DNA of 64,000 nt, from assembly GCA_008360955.1 (NCBI GenBank), contig LUCM01003443.1:186001-250000 (forward strand), in the 5' to 3' direction. The notes beneath the pieces are model-generated. The model made no database searches and had not been told where the DNA came from. It saw only the letters and a list, made by a program, of their open reading frames with translations. How positions within the stretch are numbered: the first letter of the stretch is position 1; each line of letters starts with the position of its first letter. Shown piece by piece: positions 22,884 through 35,159 of the stretch. This DNA is from Fasciolopsis buskii (Eukaryota; Platyhelminthes; Trematoda; Plagiorchiida; Fasciolidae). Position numbers and translations under genes: made by a program.

Positions 22884-22979
22884 GATGATTACTAACAAGG
22901 ATAAAACAGCTGTACAGTGCTTTCATGGCTTCCTAGTAGTGACTTAAGCGGTGATATCACATGGTGAGTTATTTCATGA
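22884..22979 (+). mobile_element. SINE-B body copy, plus strand
   Basis: It reads GATGATTACTAACAAGGATA, AAACAGCTGTACAGTGCTTT, then CATGGCTTCCTAGTAGTGAC, a GATATCACATGGTGAGTT block and ATTTCATG. This is the clearest plus-strand copy of the body and the best reference for the others. A tRNA-like head is not obvious upstream. Confidence 0.7.
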
Positions 22980-23699
22980 AAACAAAGAAGTATCCAGTTA
23001 AGTTTGCCTCTTCAGTGACCTGGTTTGGTCCCGGCTGGCTTTCACTTCCCAAAATGGTAAGGATGGTGGATGAAGCATCAGTAGGAATATATTCAGGTTG
23101 GGCTAGCAGGTTGAAATATACCTAATCTACAAGCCCTCTCTGAACTGTCAAATCGAAATAGTCAAGTGTTTTCTATCTCTCGGTTGCTCCGGTATGTCAG
23201 AACTTTACTATTGCGAGGTCGAGGCTCATTAACCCGCAGACGGGTCCGCAGTCATCCGCTTTCAGTGCTGAACACCAATCTACCACTCGTGAAAAACGAC
23301 TTCATTTTTTAACTCACAAGTGCATGGAAAGTAAATCCTAAAATGATGCAGTCCGCGACGTCGAAGGAACTACAATACCGATATTGAAACACTAAGGACT
23401 ACTTACGGTAACTGAAAGAGTGTAGAAAGCTACGACTCAACGCTTTTCCTCACTAATCCGTGCGCCGTGCGGGTCCGAATTTACAGGTCCAAAGCACTTA
23501 AGTGTATCTTGAATCAGGTCTTCACGCCTTGCAGGAAGGGACTGTAACAATAGACATTCTTACTTAAGGGAAAGTATGAAGGACTGAGCACTTCGAAATA
23601 AGAAATCTGCATGACTGATGTACTTAGCCCTTCGACAAATGATACTACAGCCATTGGAGCCCTATACAATACTCCAAGGTTAAAAAACTGTTTGACGAC

Positions 23700-23980
23700 T
23701 AATGACATCAGTTGTGTGGGATGATACTAAAACTTCTGCTCAAAATGACCAATAATGGTAACAAACTCCATCGCGAAGAAAAACTTGTAGGAGCTTTTGG
23801 TCCACTAACAGACTGGTAACTCTTTCATTTGTCTTTGCGAATGTCTCATTGTTACTTTCCTGAGTCTCACAGAGAAGCAAATGACAAACTGACCGAGTTG
23901 TTCTAAAATTGCATCAGTACCGATGGGAGAGGCATCTGTAATTACAACACAGGGATTACGTAGTGAAAAAGACTTAGGAA
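23700..23980 (-). pseudogene. Gypsy RNase H domain remnant
   Basis: The minus-strand frame from about 23974 reads PCVVITDASPIGTDAILEQL, the typical RNase H start (V-TDAS-VG-GAVL-Q) with its first catalytic aspartate, followed by GQFVICFSVRLRKV and HSQRQMKELPVC, which keeps the glutamate of the usual SQ-E-EALA block. It then continues through one stop to YKFFFAMEFVTIIGHFEQKF, where the expected TDH is IGH. A single internal stop over about 95 codons makes this the least damaged part of the gypsy relic. Confidence 0.75.
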
Positions 23981-24162
23981 CAACATCCGATTGGAGAACA
24001 AATGTTAGGTCCCTTGGTGTCTTGTCGTGTCCGGCGAACAGGCATCAACTAAAAGTGACAGGCCTTTGAGATCCGGTTAAATTCTAGTGGAATTGATGAA
24101 AACGAAAGCACAAACATCTGAATTTGATAATAACATCAGACTGAAGTAACTATTCGAGTGGA

Positions 24163-24540
24163 TCACATAAACGGGCAAGAAAGATCTGCCAATGCATCAA
24201 GCTGACAAGACTCAACACCATCAAGGTTGATAATGAAAGAATTGAGAGACAGTTGAAAAACTGCAAGTGATATGCACAAACCAAAAGATGGGAACGTGTA
24301 TTTGCAAAGACCTAATTTGCTATTCATGGTTGTCAACAAAATGAACATGGAATTTGTAATGAGACTTCTTTCAGATCAATCTTTGAAAACATTTGAACTG
24401 AAGAATGGACAAAGAATGTTTTCTGGTGCTTCCGTGGTACATGCTTGCTTTAGCATCTTTTTTGTAAAGACAACATGTAATTGTCAGAGATTCGTGCGGT
24501 TTCTTCATCTGTCTTCCATGGGGTTGCGATAGGCTTGTCC
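24163..24540 (-). pseudogene. Gypsy reverse transcriptase remnant
   Basis: The minus-strand reading gives KPIATPWKTDEETARISDNY (about 24536-24477), matching the usual P-V-T-P-K...RICGDYR start, then VFSKIDLKEVSLQI (24392-24350; usual FSKIDL(K/R)DAYLQI with the first catalytic aspartate kept), then in a shifted frame LGLCKYTFPSFGLCISLAVF (usual GL(Y/F)RY-RLPFG(I/V)..AP..F), then IINLDGVESCQLDALADL. In that last block the YxDD box has been altered and only a lone D remains. The frame shift between the second and third pieces and the damaged active site show it is dead. Confidence 0.75.
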
Positions 24541-24739
24541 CAGTTTAAATTCCGCGGTCGTATTCAGTTTCATTTATTAAATGGTTCGCATGACGGGAGA
24601 TTGATTCACAAAAACAAATGGTATTACACGCGCGCTGGAGATATATCAGATTAGTAGACCGAGGAGGATTTTGTACATTATACCAGTATGTTTGGGCTAC
24701 TCATGAATAAGTTTGCAAATTTCGGAAACATCGTGCTGG

Positions 24740-25290
24740 ACTATATGTAAGACAATGTCCACAGGTAATTTCGGAAGGCACTTTAGTCAAAGTACGAATG
24801 GGTCCAACTCTAAAATCAAGGATTCACAGTCAATGTATACTCAAATGGCACCTTCAGAATGATAGCAAAGCCGGCTTGATCATGAATACCAGAAACCGGA
24901 TCACCGAAAACGCGAAGAATGAATTGAGAGAACGAGATTGCATCTGGGCAGCCAATAATGATTACGGAATTGGGATCTTGTATGCATGTTCCTGAGGCAC
25001 GGTATATATGCATCTGAAAAACGTCAGAAGCTTCAGTTGTGGCATCTTCTTTCTCTATCTAGGATACGGTGCGGCCAATTAATTTATTTGATTTCTTGGT
25101 TTTTATCAAAGCTTCCGAATTATTTCCCAATCTTTCATTATTATTCCCTACAGTTGAATCGATTGAGTAGCCGTTTTTCGTTGTTCCTTTTGTAACTCTT
25201 ATAGTGGAGGAGGGAGACTGATAAGGTTTCCCAAAGAAAGAGTACTGGAGATGATTGAGTAAGCCAAACTTCGCCACTACTCAAAGGGCA
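24740..25290 (-). mobile_element. RTE endonuclease fragment, minus strand
   Basis: This is the inverted partner of 15190-15660. Minus-strand reading gives the same blocks: NNNERLGNNSEALIKTKKSN, the same in-frame TAG (25061-25059), GTCIQDPNSVI and FILRVFGDPVSGI. It then continues past the similar region as QAGFAIILK, like the QAGVGI-LS block of intact relatives. The central 294 bp (24891-25184) are nearly identical to 15317-15610, while both sides are far more diverged. No RT or later part of this copy is found: gypsy sequence follows on the 3' side. Confidence 0.8.
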
Positions 25291-25299
25291 GAAGGTGTT

Positions 25300-28200
25300 T
25301 TTCCTTAGGAACCTTTATCAGAACCTTTTTTCAGAGGTCTGATCCACAGAGCAGTAAGGTGTTAACCTAATACGAAAACGCTTACAGGGAACATGCTATT
25401 CACTCTGCTGGAATCAATGGGCAGTCTTACCTGATGCAGAGGGAGAAATCTAGCGTGTTATTGTTGTTCTTCGGGGCAACGCTAAGGATTCAGTCTTTAA
25501 GCCATAGAACGATTAGAGTTCTTAATCAAAGCCTTTGCTTCTGCCGACTGTCTGTTCGTGAGGCGTCGAGGAGTGGCCCAGTAGAATCCAGTTTGTTTCG
25601 ACCACTTATCTCTCTACAGATCTTTTTCAGATCGAACTATCACCTTAGATTTGTCGTCAACCTGAAGGGCCAGGAAGGTACATTATCAGGCCTCTGCCTA
25701 TTGACTTTACAAATATGACTAATTTTCTGACTAGAGATATGCCATCCAGTATAGCCCGACTGGTCATGGAGACACGCATGCCGTTGTGCCACTGCGACGG
25801 ACGTGGACTTCCACTTAGCTACTTTGTTGACATGCCCTTGTTAGAACCGGAGACTTTCATCGAGAACCCTGTAAGTGCTCTCGCTCCCTCTGGGATGCGC
25901 GACGCAGCTGTAACATGTCACTATTCCAAATGTCTCCAGCGTTTTTTTCCATAGGCTCAGGAGTAGCTGCACTATCTTGTTTGTGCCATATTATCAAAAA
26001 AACGAAGACTGCATCAATATAGGGTAGATTGTTCAACAACTTTTGCAAACATTCCACAAGAAAAAGTTTGCCATGGGACCGAGTCAATCGCTAGGATTGG
26101 CACTCAGTTCTCTATCCCAATAAACGGAATGCAAGCAAAAACGCCCAGGTTAGTTCCCTTGAAAAAAAAAGAATGATCGATTGAAGGTTACTATCACTTC
26201 CCATCGTCTTTATGAATATGACTTCCAATCAGCCGAGATTATCGTGCCCCTTACTTGATGATTCATTGGGCAAAATCACCTCGTCTGTCGTTCACATCAA
26301 ATTGATTGCTTTCCAGTGGGTATATGGTTAATCTTTAGGGAATATGGGCATGCTCATATTACAAGCAGTATACTAAAAACTTATCGGTGCACAAAACATT
26401 CTTTTTAACTAAAGAACAGTCAAATACGCCGTTAACCGTGGTGTATAATGTATGAGCATAATCATCGGTAAAATATTTTTTCGGGTATTTCTCTACTGTT
26501 ATTGTCACAGCCGGCTTATGTCCTGGTAGTCCATAGACTGTACTTCGAATCATCTCCTTCCGAAACTAACTGGACAATAACTTGTTCATTTTTCCTCGCT
26601 GTTGTTCGGTTGGGTCTATCCCGGTTTTTCAATTTAACTCGTATTCTATTGCTTGTCAATTCACATAAGTACCATACTATTACTTTGCCGTTAAACAGCA
26701 ATATGTAATCACTATATCTTGCGGGATGTTTCGGGCCCAGTAGACTTAATTCTTTGTTGCTCGGTTCATATTGAAGGTGCAACACAGCCTCGTCCGAAAA
26801 GATGGCATCCTCACAGACAGTGAGCCACTTTTTGAGTGACTTAGGAAACTACTATCAAAAAGACATTAGTCTCCGTGTTCGTCTTTCAACGCAAAACTGT
26901 GCTGAAATTTGAAAAGGATGGAAGTTTGGACAATGCAAAATAGGTTTTGCTGAATTACTTGTGAAAAATTGTTGCACCAACTTCCCAGTAGAGATCCGAG
27001 GATCAGTTTGAAGGAAGTTCTGTAAGCCGACTTCAATTCCTTCCGTTTTCACCGGTCTGCGGAGTACTGAACAAACTTCGGGATAAACTTAATCTGTCCC
27101 TGAGTTTTATCTTCAATCTCCTCGCAATCGACGATGCCACAAGTTTCTTTCTATCAGGATGTTTGAACTAATCACAGAGCCGGCAAACGGCAACCGGACA
27201 AGCTTAACAAGACCAATTCAGCTTCGTCACTCAACTTTAGGTCTATAAGGATCTAAAAATGCGTCAGAAGATGAATTCTCTCAGCGTCCTCACAACCATC
27301 TGAATTATGAATACTCTCAACTCCAATTTCGCTGAGAACCCCACGTTCTTGGGCTCGTGAATGCTCTTGAATGCAACGGTTCAGCGAGGTCAAATAAAGA
27401 TTGGGATGATCGTTTGTGAAATTGAACTAAATCTGTAATCACTCAGGTATCTCCAGTTCATATTAGGAATCGCTGAGCTAGTAAATGATAACGTAACCGT
27501 AACTCACCCTCGGGTTATGGAGTCCGTGTGGTGCCAACAAGCAACGTTGGTATTTGCCCGTTTAATTTGGAATGGGTTAAATTAAGGAATTTCGTTTTTG
27601 CTCCAATTTCAGACCTATTCGGTTATTTTGATGCACCGCGCATGAAAAAATTGTATCAATTGCTAAACAACGACTAGGAATCTAGGCCGAAAATTACCGT
27701 ACAGGTTAGCCGGTAGCTGATCAAGATAGAACTTTCTCCCCTTTCTTACATTTACGGTACAATAAAGAAGATGAGATAAAGAATTAACTTGTAGGATTTA
27801 TTTACTCGACCTGTTTAATTACTGCTTGAAACCGTTTACAATTGCTGTTCGGTTTAAGACCGGAATGGATCTGTATCGCATGCGTGTTACAAGACCTCTG
27901 ACCGCATCTTGGCTCGTGTTTAATTTACATCTATCGAGCATAACTGACTAGTTAAAGTTTGGCTGGTGAATCGTGGGGTCTTTGCAGGCGTGAAGAACAA
28001 GCACATCTCGAATGTTTCCAATCCGACCGACGTATGGTGTTAATCATAGACTGGAATAAATCCATATTGTGAAACGAACGCATATTTGCATCTTATTTTG
28101 CCTTGCATTTGTACTTGTCCCTTAATTTTCTACTCAGTTCCCTACTTTGACAGTATCTACCGTCAACTAATTTGTATCATTTTGGAATTCGTTACGCCTC

Positions 28201-29490
28201 AGAACATTGTGTATTTGTGTTTCCATGACGAAGGTTTTGTTTCGTTCGAAAACGTAGAAGCGAGGAAATATGCCAGAAACCAAGGTGCTTTTCGTTTTGT
28301 CGTGCACTGTTAGATCCAAGTTATAAGATTTACAACACAGGATAATTCGAAAGTCGAAAAAGGAGGTAAATCGGAATTTTCCCAGTGAGAAAGACGCAGA
28401 ACTTTGCTAGACCCTTTACACGAGTACCAATTCGAAATAGGTACTTTTGAAATGGATTACCAGAAGATGCACTTTGGAAAAATAATTGGTTACGCCTATA
28501 CTGTCCGGCAGAAGATGGAATGGAATGCACTTAGGGAAATTGTAAGTCGCAACGCATCATGAAAAATATTGGAAGAAACTTTGCCTAATCTTTACTCAAA
28601 CCACTTTCAGAGGGTTGTACTTGGTCAAAATTTACATCTCACTAACACAGTGATCAGAGCAACAATTTCCTAAAGATAATTGTTTTGTATTCGTGGCTGA
28701 AGGGTAACATATATGAATCATCAGCCCCAATTTGTGTTTATCCGTTTAACTTCATTCCTACCGTACGACTACACGCCCATTTGGACTGATTCATATTTTC
28801 CAAACAATGCTAGAGGAGGAAAGTGAAGTGTTGATTCTCATGAACGATTGTGAAAATGCACAGTATAAGCACGTAATATTTTTGGTTGTTTCCAGCATTG
28901 CTGGATTTTGTAGCTCAGGCTGACGGTTCTCGAGGCCTTGTGATCCTTGACCTTGGTGTGTTGATCGAAAACATTTCATCACCAGTGGAAATGACATTCG
29001 TAGCGCATCCGCAACAGTCTGTGTGCTAATCTGTCCATATGGTAACCTTACATCAGATTTGACCTTGGGCCCGTTGGGCAATTTGACCTTGACGCCCTCT
29101 CCAAATTTTGGGCCGGGTGCAGCTTGCAGATCGTCATATCGGTTTGACTTAAGTGTTTACACTTTCTGATTTGCTTGTTGGGCTTCCGCTAATGTTGGTT
29201 TTGCTACATTTGGCATTTGAAGTCGCTCACTCAACCTCGTCGAATACCTAATACAGTCAATTTTCGAATAGGGGGATTACTAAATGTAATATCTTGACTC
29301 ACTAGGATCTCATTTGAATCGTTAGGACCGCGAATGGAGGATAAGTCCATTTAAGAATCACATGGTGATTATTCGGAGGAGTTCTCGTCGGTCAGACAAG
29401 GCTAACCTTTAGAAAGAGGACACAATGCCCGTATGCATGTTTCGTACACGAAAGGATGAACAAAATTTCCCCGGAAGCATACCACCGGTT
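25300..29490. other. Unassigned non-coding DNA
   Basis: No gene or element is recognised. Open frames here (25434-25718 and 25715-25954 plus; 26359-26553, 26516-26785 and 28791-29081 minus) show no motif I trust. One near 28791-29110 is rich in short charged words (GPK, VK) but has no known domain. Some of this is probably decayed transposon sequence, judging from its neighbours. Confidence 0.4.
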
Positions 29491-29504
29491 TTGCGTTTCG
29501 AATG

Positions 29505-29655
29505 AGATTCTACTGAGGAACCAAGACTGGAGAGCATTAGTATAAGGATGGTTGGACAGAAGAATGCCGGATACGCATACCCGAGGAGCGGCAACAACCG
29601 AGAAGGCGATCGTGTGCTTCCGAGGAAATTTTGTTTATCCGTCCTTATGCGAAAC
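29505..29655 (+). repeat. Repeat-C copy 1 (unassigned dispersed repeat)
   Basis: Contains TTTCGAATGAGATTCTACTG, then GGATACGCATACCCGAGGAG, CGGCAACAACCGAGAAGGCG, ATCGTGTGCTTCCGAGGAAA and TTTTGTTTATCC. The same ordered words, with substitutions, occur at 33690-33785, 61600-61712 and (reversed) 58845-58980. I cannot assign it to a known element class: it has no tRNA-like head, and an open frame crossing it is not shared by the other copies. Confidence 0.7.
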
Positions 29656-29659
29656 ATAC

Positions 29660-30608
29660 TAAAGAGAAGATTAACAATTTGACGTTGGAAAATTACTATA
29701 GCGAGGACCTTAAAATCGTGGTGGTAATAAATTTAGTAACTGAATCATAAAGAAGTCTACCTGTATTCTTTTTGGTATTTGTCCAATTTGATTTCGAAGC
29801 TTTTTCATTTGCTAACGTTTATACAATTTCACCTCTTTGATTCTGGTTTCAAGAATTTGATTTCTTCAATGCTCCACATTTAACCCAAAAATCTTCGCTT
29901 ACAAAAAGCTTAGGCTCTCCGAAATGTTTCAGCTGGGACTGAGCTGATCGGTTCTCACGTTTATTCCAAAATTATTTGATATTTTCCGCCGTAGTTGAAT
30001 TTACAATCGGAAGAGTTTGATGTGTCTATCGATTGACTATGTTGATGAATATCGCGTTGTCCTGAATTCCCCTGTTTTGTTCTGTATTGCCTTCATCTCG
30101 AATGTGAAAGTCATCCAGATTGAACATAAACCATCCCAGAGGGATATCAGAAGATCGTGACTTTTGCCGCATGTTTGTTTCGGAAAAGTTTTATGCCACC
30201 ATCCGTTCAAGTGACCTGGTTAAGGACAGAATTCCCAAATGCATTTATACCAGGAAAGTAGCTTTTATCATTAAGTCAAGCAAACTATTTTATGATTTGG
30301 AATAAATCTCAGGATCAGATAGCCGGGGGCGAGCACACAACATCTGACCGAATCGGAGCATACGAGTATACAGTTACCGAAGTCCAGTGATGAAGTGGAA
30401 ACACAAAACCCGACAGGGAAAATGCAAGGTCAAATACCATGTAATTTCGTTTGAACAGAATCGAGTTGGAAAGTCTACTTGACGAAGCTTCTGTTTTTTG
30501 ATTTGGTGAGATAGCCAATTGAGTTAGCATAACCAAGGTTAGAGCTTATGATTTGTCTCACTTGCTCCTCGGGCACACATGAGTTAGAGGTGGTGTTCGG
30601 GGTGACGG

Positions 30609-30642
<34 letters not shown>

Positions 30643-33600
30643 CAGACAACTCTTCATCTCCAAAGCTCGTAGAAACCGGCATCCATATACTCCACCTGAA
30701 TCAGGTGCATTGCAAATCATGCTGGGCCTTCAGTAAGCGAACAATTTTCCACCGTGCCAAATCCAGACGTCCAGTATGGTGTGGGCGTTCAGACGAAGTG
30801 GCCGTGTCAAACGAATTCGACTTTGATTATGCTTACGCGATCCTGAGTAGAAATATTTATATTACTAGTTTACTCATGAGTAATCATCATCATCGGAAGG
30901 ATTGATTGAGCGGTTTTATCCGTGAAAAGGGGCGACAGACAATTGCACTTGGAATCGACTGATGGTTGACGTGTCAAAATTGGAATTGAGATTCTCTCGT
31001 TTGCGTTTTATAAAATGAGATAGACAAAATTATTGCTCATTAATCAAAAGTTAGTCACTTATATTGCTTTTATGTGGTCATCACTCAGTCCGCCGTATAA
31101 TCCTGCCCGCCGTTAGGAAATGACTTTTACATGAGGTTTTTATGTTCAGCTTACCGATTGATATGTTTGGGAAATATTACCACAGGCATGTTGAACTGTG
31201 ACCAAGGTAATGGATAGGACGATCCATTATCACTTACCCCTACACTGATGACTTCCTCTCGCGGCATGGATTGTATTGTTGACTGGGCAATGGGGTTGAA
31301 GATTTTTCTAAAACCGCCTAGGCGGAGCTCCGTGAAAACTTCTGTAGGGATTTTCATCGTTTCGTTTATTCTGGCCTTTTGTTGATAGCCTCAGGCAGCG
31401 ATGCACTTGTCGTGGTCAACGTTGGTGAACACATCGCTGTTGACAAAATAATATAGGACTACCAAGCCCAGTGACTGTATTATACAATTTACATGCAATG
31501 TACTCCTTTATGGCACATGGCAACCAGAAACACTTATTTATTCTATCCTTATTTGAACCGCTAAACTACACCCCGTGGCATCGAAAGAAGAGCAACTGTC
31601 CACCAATAAGACTATCTGTTTTCCTCTAATTTTCAGGCAGGCAAAGAACAATTGAATTTGGTATTGTGATGAAAAAAACATTGTAACGATGATCACGTAA
31701 GAGTAATCAAAATTTGTCAATTATGAACAACTTTTCTAGTGACAGCACACTCTTGTTCAAACAATTTAGATGGCGACTGATGAAATCTGCAGATTGTCAG
31801 TCAGATTCAATTGGCTTTGAATATGGCTCACGCAATTTTAGATGTGTATTTACGAATCGTTTTAAAGACTTTGACGGCATTGAAACAGTCAGATAGGTAT
31901 TAAAATATCAACTGTTTATGTCCAAAATGTGACATCGATTTGATTCATGCGAATGTCCCCTATTGGTGTTTGACGTTTTTCGATGAACAGAGTCTTATCT
32001 GCTCTTGTCTTGTCCTATCAGAAGTTGACTATTTTGCTTGAATGCCAATGCATTGCAGTTTAAATACGCTGATCGGGTACCTGCAGTTTTACATCCTACA
32101 GAGAAAAGTATTAAGTATAAATTTTGAAACGATGTTCATATCTGAGGTAAAGCAGTGCACTGTTACTGGATCCTGGTCGAATAAATTCCCTAATCAGTCG
32201 TTTCCATTTCAAAAGAGGAACGACACAAACAGCGTGGCAATGTGAGATCGAAGAGATTAAGGAGGCATCGGGAAGCCAAGATTCGGTAGATAGCTGTGGA
32301 GCTTGGTTAATCAACACATGTTAGTTGCACCTTTCCATAAGACCTAACGAGATTTACAAGTTCCTTCTCTTGTATAGATTATCTTTCGTCTTAGTTCATT
32401 AAGCACGTGATTTTCGAGAATGGGACCACTATCAATGAAGAGGTTCGCAAAATGGAAAGACGGTCAGCAGTAGGACGATTGGGGGCCAGATCATTCATTT
32501 TCCAAAGCCGTGCTGGATGATCGAGGGCAAAGAATTTCTGGAATAAGACGAAAACACTTTTGGCACTCCTAACTGCTATTTTCTCAAACCCGAATATGTG
32601 TACTTGCTAGCTTTTTCCAATCCACGGATCTAATAACGCTTTGAGGATTGTATGTTAATTACTACACACCATACCGTATTTAATGTTCTCGAACTAGGAT
32701 GCAAGTTGCCCGAACTAATAGAATTTGCTCTTATCGAAGTGCCAGACGTTTGGCGAATCATGTGACGACGAATGATAGGGGAATGACATAATAATCATTG
32801 GGAAAATAATTCATTTCAGACATAAACAAACGTGTTTATTACTGGATTAGTTCACAAAATTGGAGCTGGAACTTCGGACGTCCACTTCGCAAAGGATACC
32901 CCAACTGGTTCTGGTATCGACTTTTGCACATCGGAAAGAACAGCTGGTAGTCGTGAGTGTGGAACAGAAAAGTTATTATTATTCCACGGTTTCAGTGGTT
33001 TCCTTATCTCCACAGGCAAGGAAAATCAACTAGGTGGCCACAGTTCAGCGATACACACGCCCTAGTTGATTGCATCTCACTATGTTCCGCAATAACGAGA
33101 CAATGAACTGGTGTGTCTTTACTCCCTGGCCTAAATTCGATGGTAAACCTATGTAACTTCCAAGTAGGTCTGGTCAGCACTGAAGGTCTCGTTCTTGCAT
33201 AATAGAGAATCGAAGTAAGTCAGCACCAGAGAATGGCGAGCAGGGAGATGACCTGCATGCAGACAATGATCTAGTGTGTGCGTCAAAGATGAGTTTCAAT
33301 TTCACAGACATATTGTCCTGAGCCTTAACACAGTTTTCTGCTGTACCTGTCGTCTACTTGAAGATACTTCGAACTGGTTGGCCTCGTTTTTCGTTGATAA
33401 TGGATTCTCCATCCACATAGCTGAAAACTGATCACGTGATGGCAGCAGCAATTTGTTTCGGCGTCATTGTAAGCATCCTAATCCTGCTGCATTCGACGTT
33501 TTGAAATTCAGACAGAAACAGGATGACATGTGAATTTCATTAAAATGGTTGGGTGCTTGTGTGGAAGTGACGTCCATCTAAGAATCATCGACAAAATGCG

Positions 33601-33680
33601 TCCGACACTTCTTACCGTCCATGCGCACTTATGAGATTTCAGTACCAGCCTAACAAGAATGTACAAGTATGGAGGTGACT
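29660..33680. other. Unassigned non-coding DNA with a TA microsatellite
   Basis: Nothing is recognised apart from the TA tract at 30609-30642. Short open frames (32832-33065 plus, 31151-31357 minus and others) have no family motif. Confidence 0.45.
30609..30642. repeat. (TA)n microsatellite
   Basis: Alternating AT over about 34 bp with one C interruption near 30620. Probably polymorphic in length. Confidence 0.9.
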
Positions 33681-33689
33681 GGATTTGAT

Positions 33690-33785
33690 GGTGCCTGGTA
33701 CGCACGTCTAACGGCGGGCAATAACCGCGAATCCCGTCACGTGCTTCCGGAAGAACGTTATCCTTTTATCCCTTTACGAAACAAG
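33690..33785 (+). repeat. Repeat-C copy 2
   Basis: It reads GGTACGCACGTCTAACGGCG, GGCAATAACCGCGAATCCCG, TCACGTGCTTCCGGAAGAAC and then ATCCCTTTACGAAAC, in the same order as the copy at 29505-29655, which ends CGTCCTTATGCGAAAC. This copy lies inside a 121-codon plus-strand open frame (33669-34034). That frame is probably fortuitous, since the other copies do not share it. Confidence 0.7.
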
Positions 33786-34183
33786 CAATGTAAAACAGAA
33801 ATCCAGATGTTTCGGATAGTAGATTGTGCGCCACACTGGGTTCCAGTTGAGCTGTGGTATCCATACTACGGTTGCAACAATCGGGGTTTATTTCCAAGCA
33901 TCCTCCCCGGTTTGTGTATGCAGACTTACAATTCCATAGCTCGCTCACCATCAAGTACTAGATCACGGGCTATTCGTCGACCTATCCGAATTCGTTCTTT
34001 GATCAAGTCAGTCTCCGAACAGGTGGAGACTTAGCAATCCCCAGCACTCCATCGGTCATATTGTATCTCTTCAGTACTTACATTAATTTATATGATACTA
34101 CCGTGGGGTAGTTATGAGTTACTTGAAATAAGCCTGTTGTTTCTAATTACGATCTTCAGCATTTCTACAGAATGTTTCACCTA

Positions 34184-34223
34184 TTTGGACGTGTAGGCTT
34201 CGTGTTCAGCATACACGTCCAAA
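34184..34223. other. Perfect 12-bp inverted repeat (hairpin)
   Basis: TTTGGACGTGTA at 34184-34195 is followed after 16 nt by its exact complement TACACGTCCAAA at 34212-34223. No T-run follows that would suggest a polymerase III terminator, and no known element surrounds it. Confidence 0.85.
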
Positions 34224-34229
34224 ATATGG

Positions 34230-34985
34230 AGATCAGGAGCTATCGAAACCACGGAGGAATGGGAAAACAATGCGTAGGAAGCACAAAGTAACGATAACTA
34301 CTTATGTCAGCTCTTCCGGCATCGCCGTCCACGTCATCGACTGTCTATTGGGATTCACAGTATTTTGTGGGATACGTACTTTCGAAACAGAGAGTAATCT
34401 TGGAGTGGGAGACAAGATTTAGTATCGAATTGCATGAGAAACCATGTGCGGATAGAAAAGTACAGAATGTTCCTCGTCTAATTTCGACTGGACCTTTGAT
34501 TCCGTGCACATAGTTTGGATCGTAACACGGTGCGATCACGAGTGGCAGGTGGTCAAGTTTACATTCGTTCTTTCTTCAGTGTATCCGAATACTAACCTGA
34601 AATCGGTTTCGATAAATTTGTATCCAAGGCTGACTTGTTTCAGTTGCATTGGATATCCGACATATAGCAGAACTCTGAAGTGAATTCCAATAACCAAAGG
34701 CAGTCATAGACGTCTCTCCGGTATTATGATCAGTCGAATGAATTGGGCTTCTTTTTTTCTAATCCAATCGTCTCTTTTGTAAAGGCACATATTGTTTCTC
34801 TATCCCATAAATGGTTTTGTTTGATTTGTTAAGTTATCCAATTCGCTGTCAGCTGCTGAAACCAGACTTGTTGACCCCGCATGCCCGTCGATGTGAATGC
34901 GTTTTTTAATACAATATTTAAAATTGCGCTGCGGATAGCGGTCATCCAGAACATTGATCGGTCATCCGCGCCGTAGATCTTCGTT
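34230..34985. other. Unassigned non-coding DNA
   Basis: No gene or element is recognised. The short direct repeat CGGTCATCC occurs twice just before the following SINE (34940-34970). Confidence 0.45.
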
Positions 34986-34991
34986 GCACGT

Positions 34992-35155
34992 AGCCCTTAT
35001 TGGCCGAGTAGATAAGATCGTGGCGCTTGGCCGCAGAGGGCGCGAGTTCGGATCCTCCCACCGCCGGCAGACTTTCCCACCTGGCAGCCCTCTTCCTGAA
35101 AAATAATGCACGTTTTTATTTCATAAATAAAAGAAATAAAAATAGATAAGATAGA
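34992..35155 (+). mobile_element. tRNA-derived SINE-A copy
   Basis: A tRNA-like part: GCCCTTATTGGCCGAGTAGA followed by TAAGATCGTGGCGC and a B box in GCGAGTTCGGATCCTCCCAC. It then has CCGCCGGCAGACTTTCCCAC and CTGGCAGCCCTCTTCCTGAA, then AAATAATGCACGTTTTTATT and an AAAT/AGATA-rich tail. Same block order as 19672-19860, but with the interior CAATTTGCTGG block missing. The B box has a G in place of A, so transcription is unlikely. Confidence 0.8.
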
Positions 35156-35159
35156 TGTT

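Larger units (their letters stand above)
23540..24690 (-). mobile_element. Ty3/gypsy LTR retrotransposon pol fragment, minus strand
   Basis: The minus strand carries consecutive pieces of a gypsy-type pol gene: the RT start (about 24536-24465) and palm (24390-24163), then RNase H (about 23974-23700) and a following segment that includes HADFLFRSAQ (about 23610-23580), like the HADFLSR motif at the end of gypsy RNase H. No LTRs, protease, gag or clear integrase were found on either side. The upstream neighbour at 24.74-25.29 kb is an RTE fragment in the same orientation, so the two relics may be nested or joined. The element is inactive because of frameshifts and lost catalytic residues. Confidence 0.75.

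Noticed and set aside
33669..34034. Plus-strand open frame of 121 codons
   Set aside because: It contains a repeat-C copy, the other copies do not keep the frame, and no motif is recognised.
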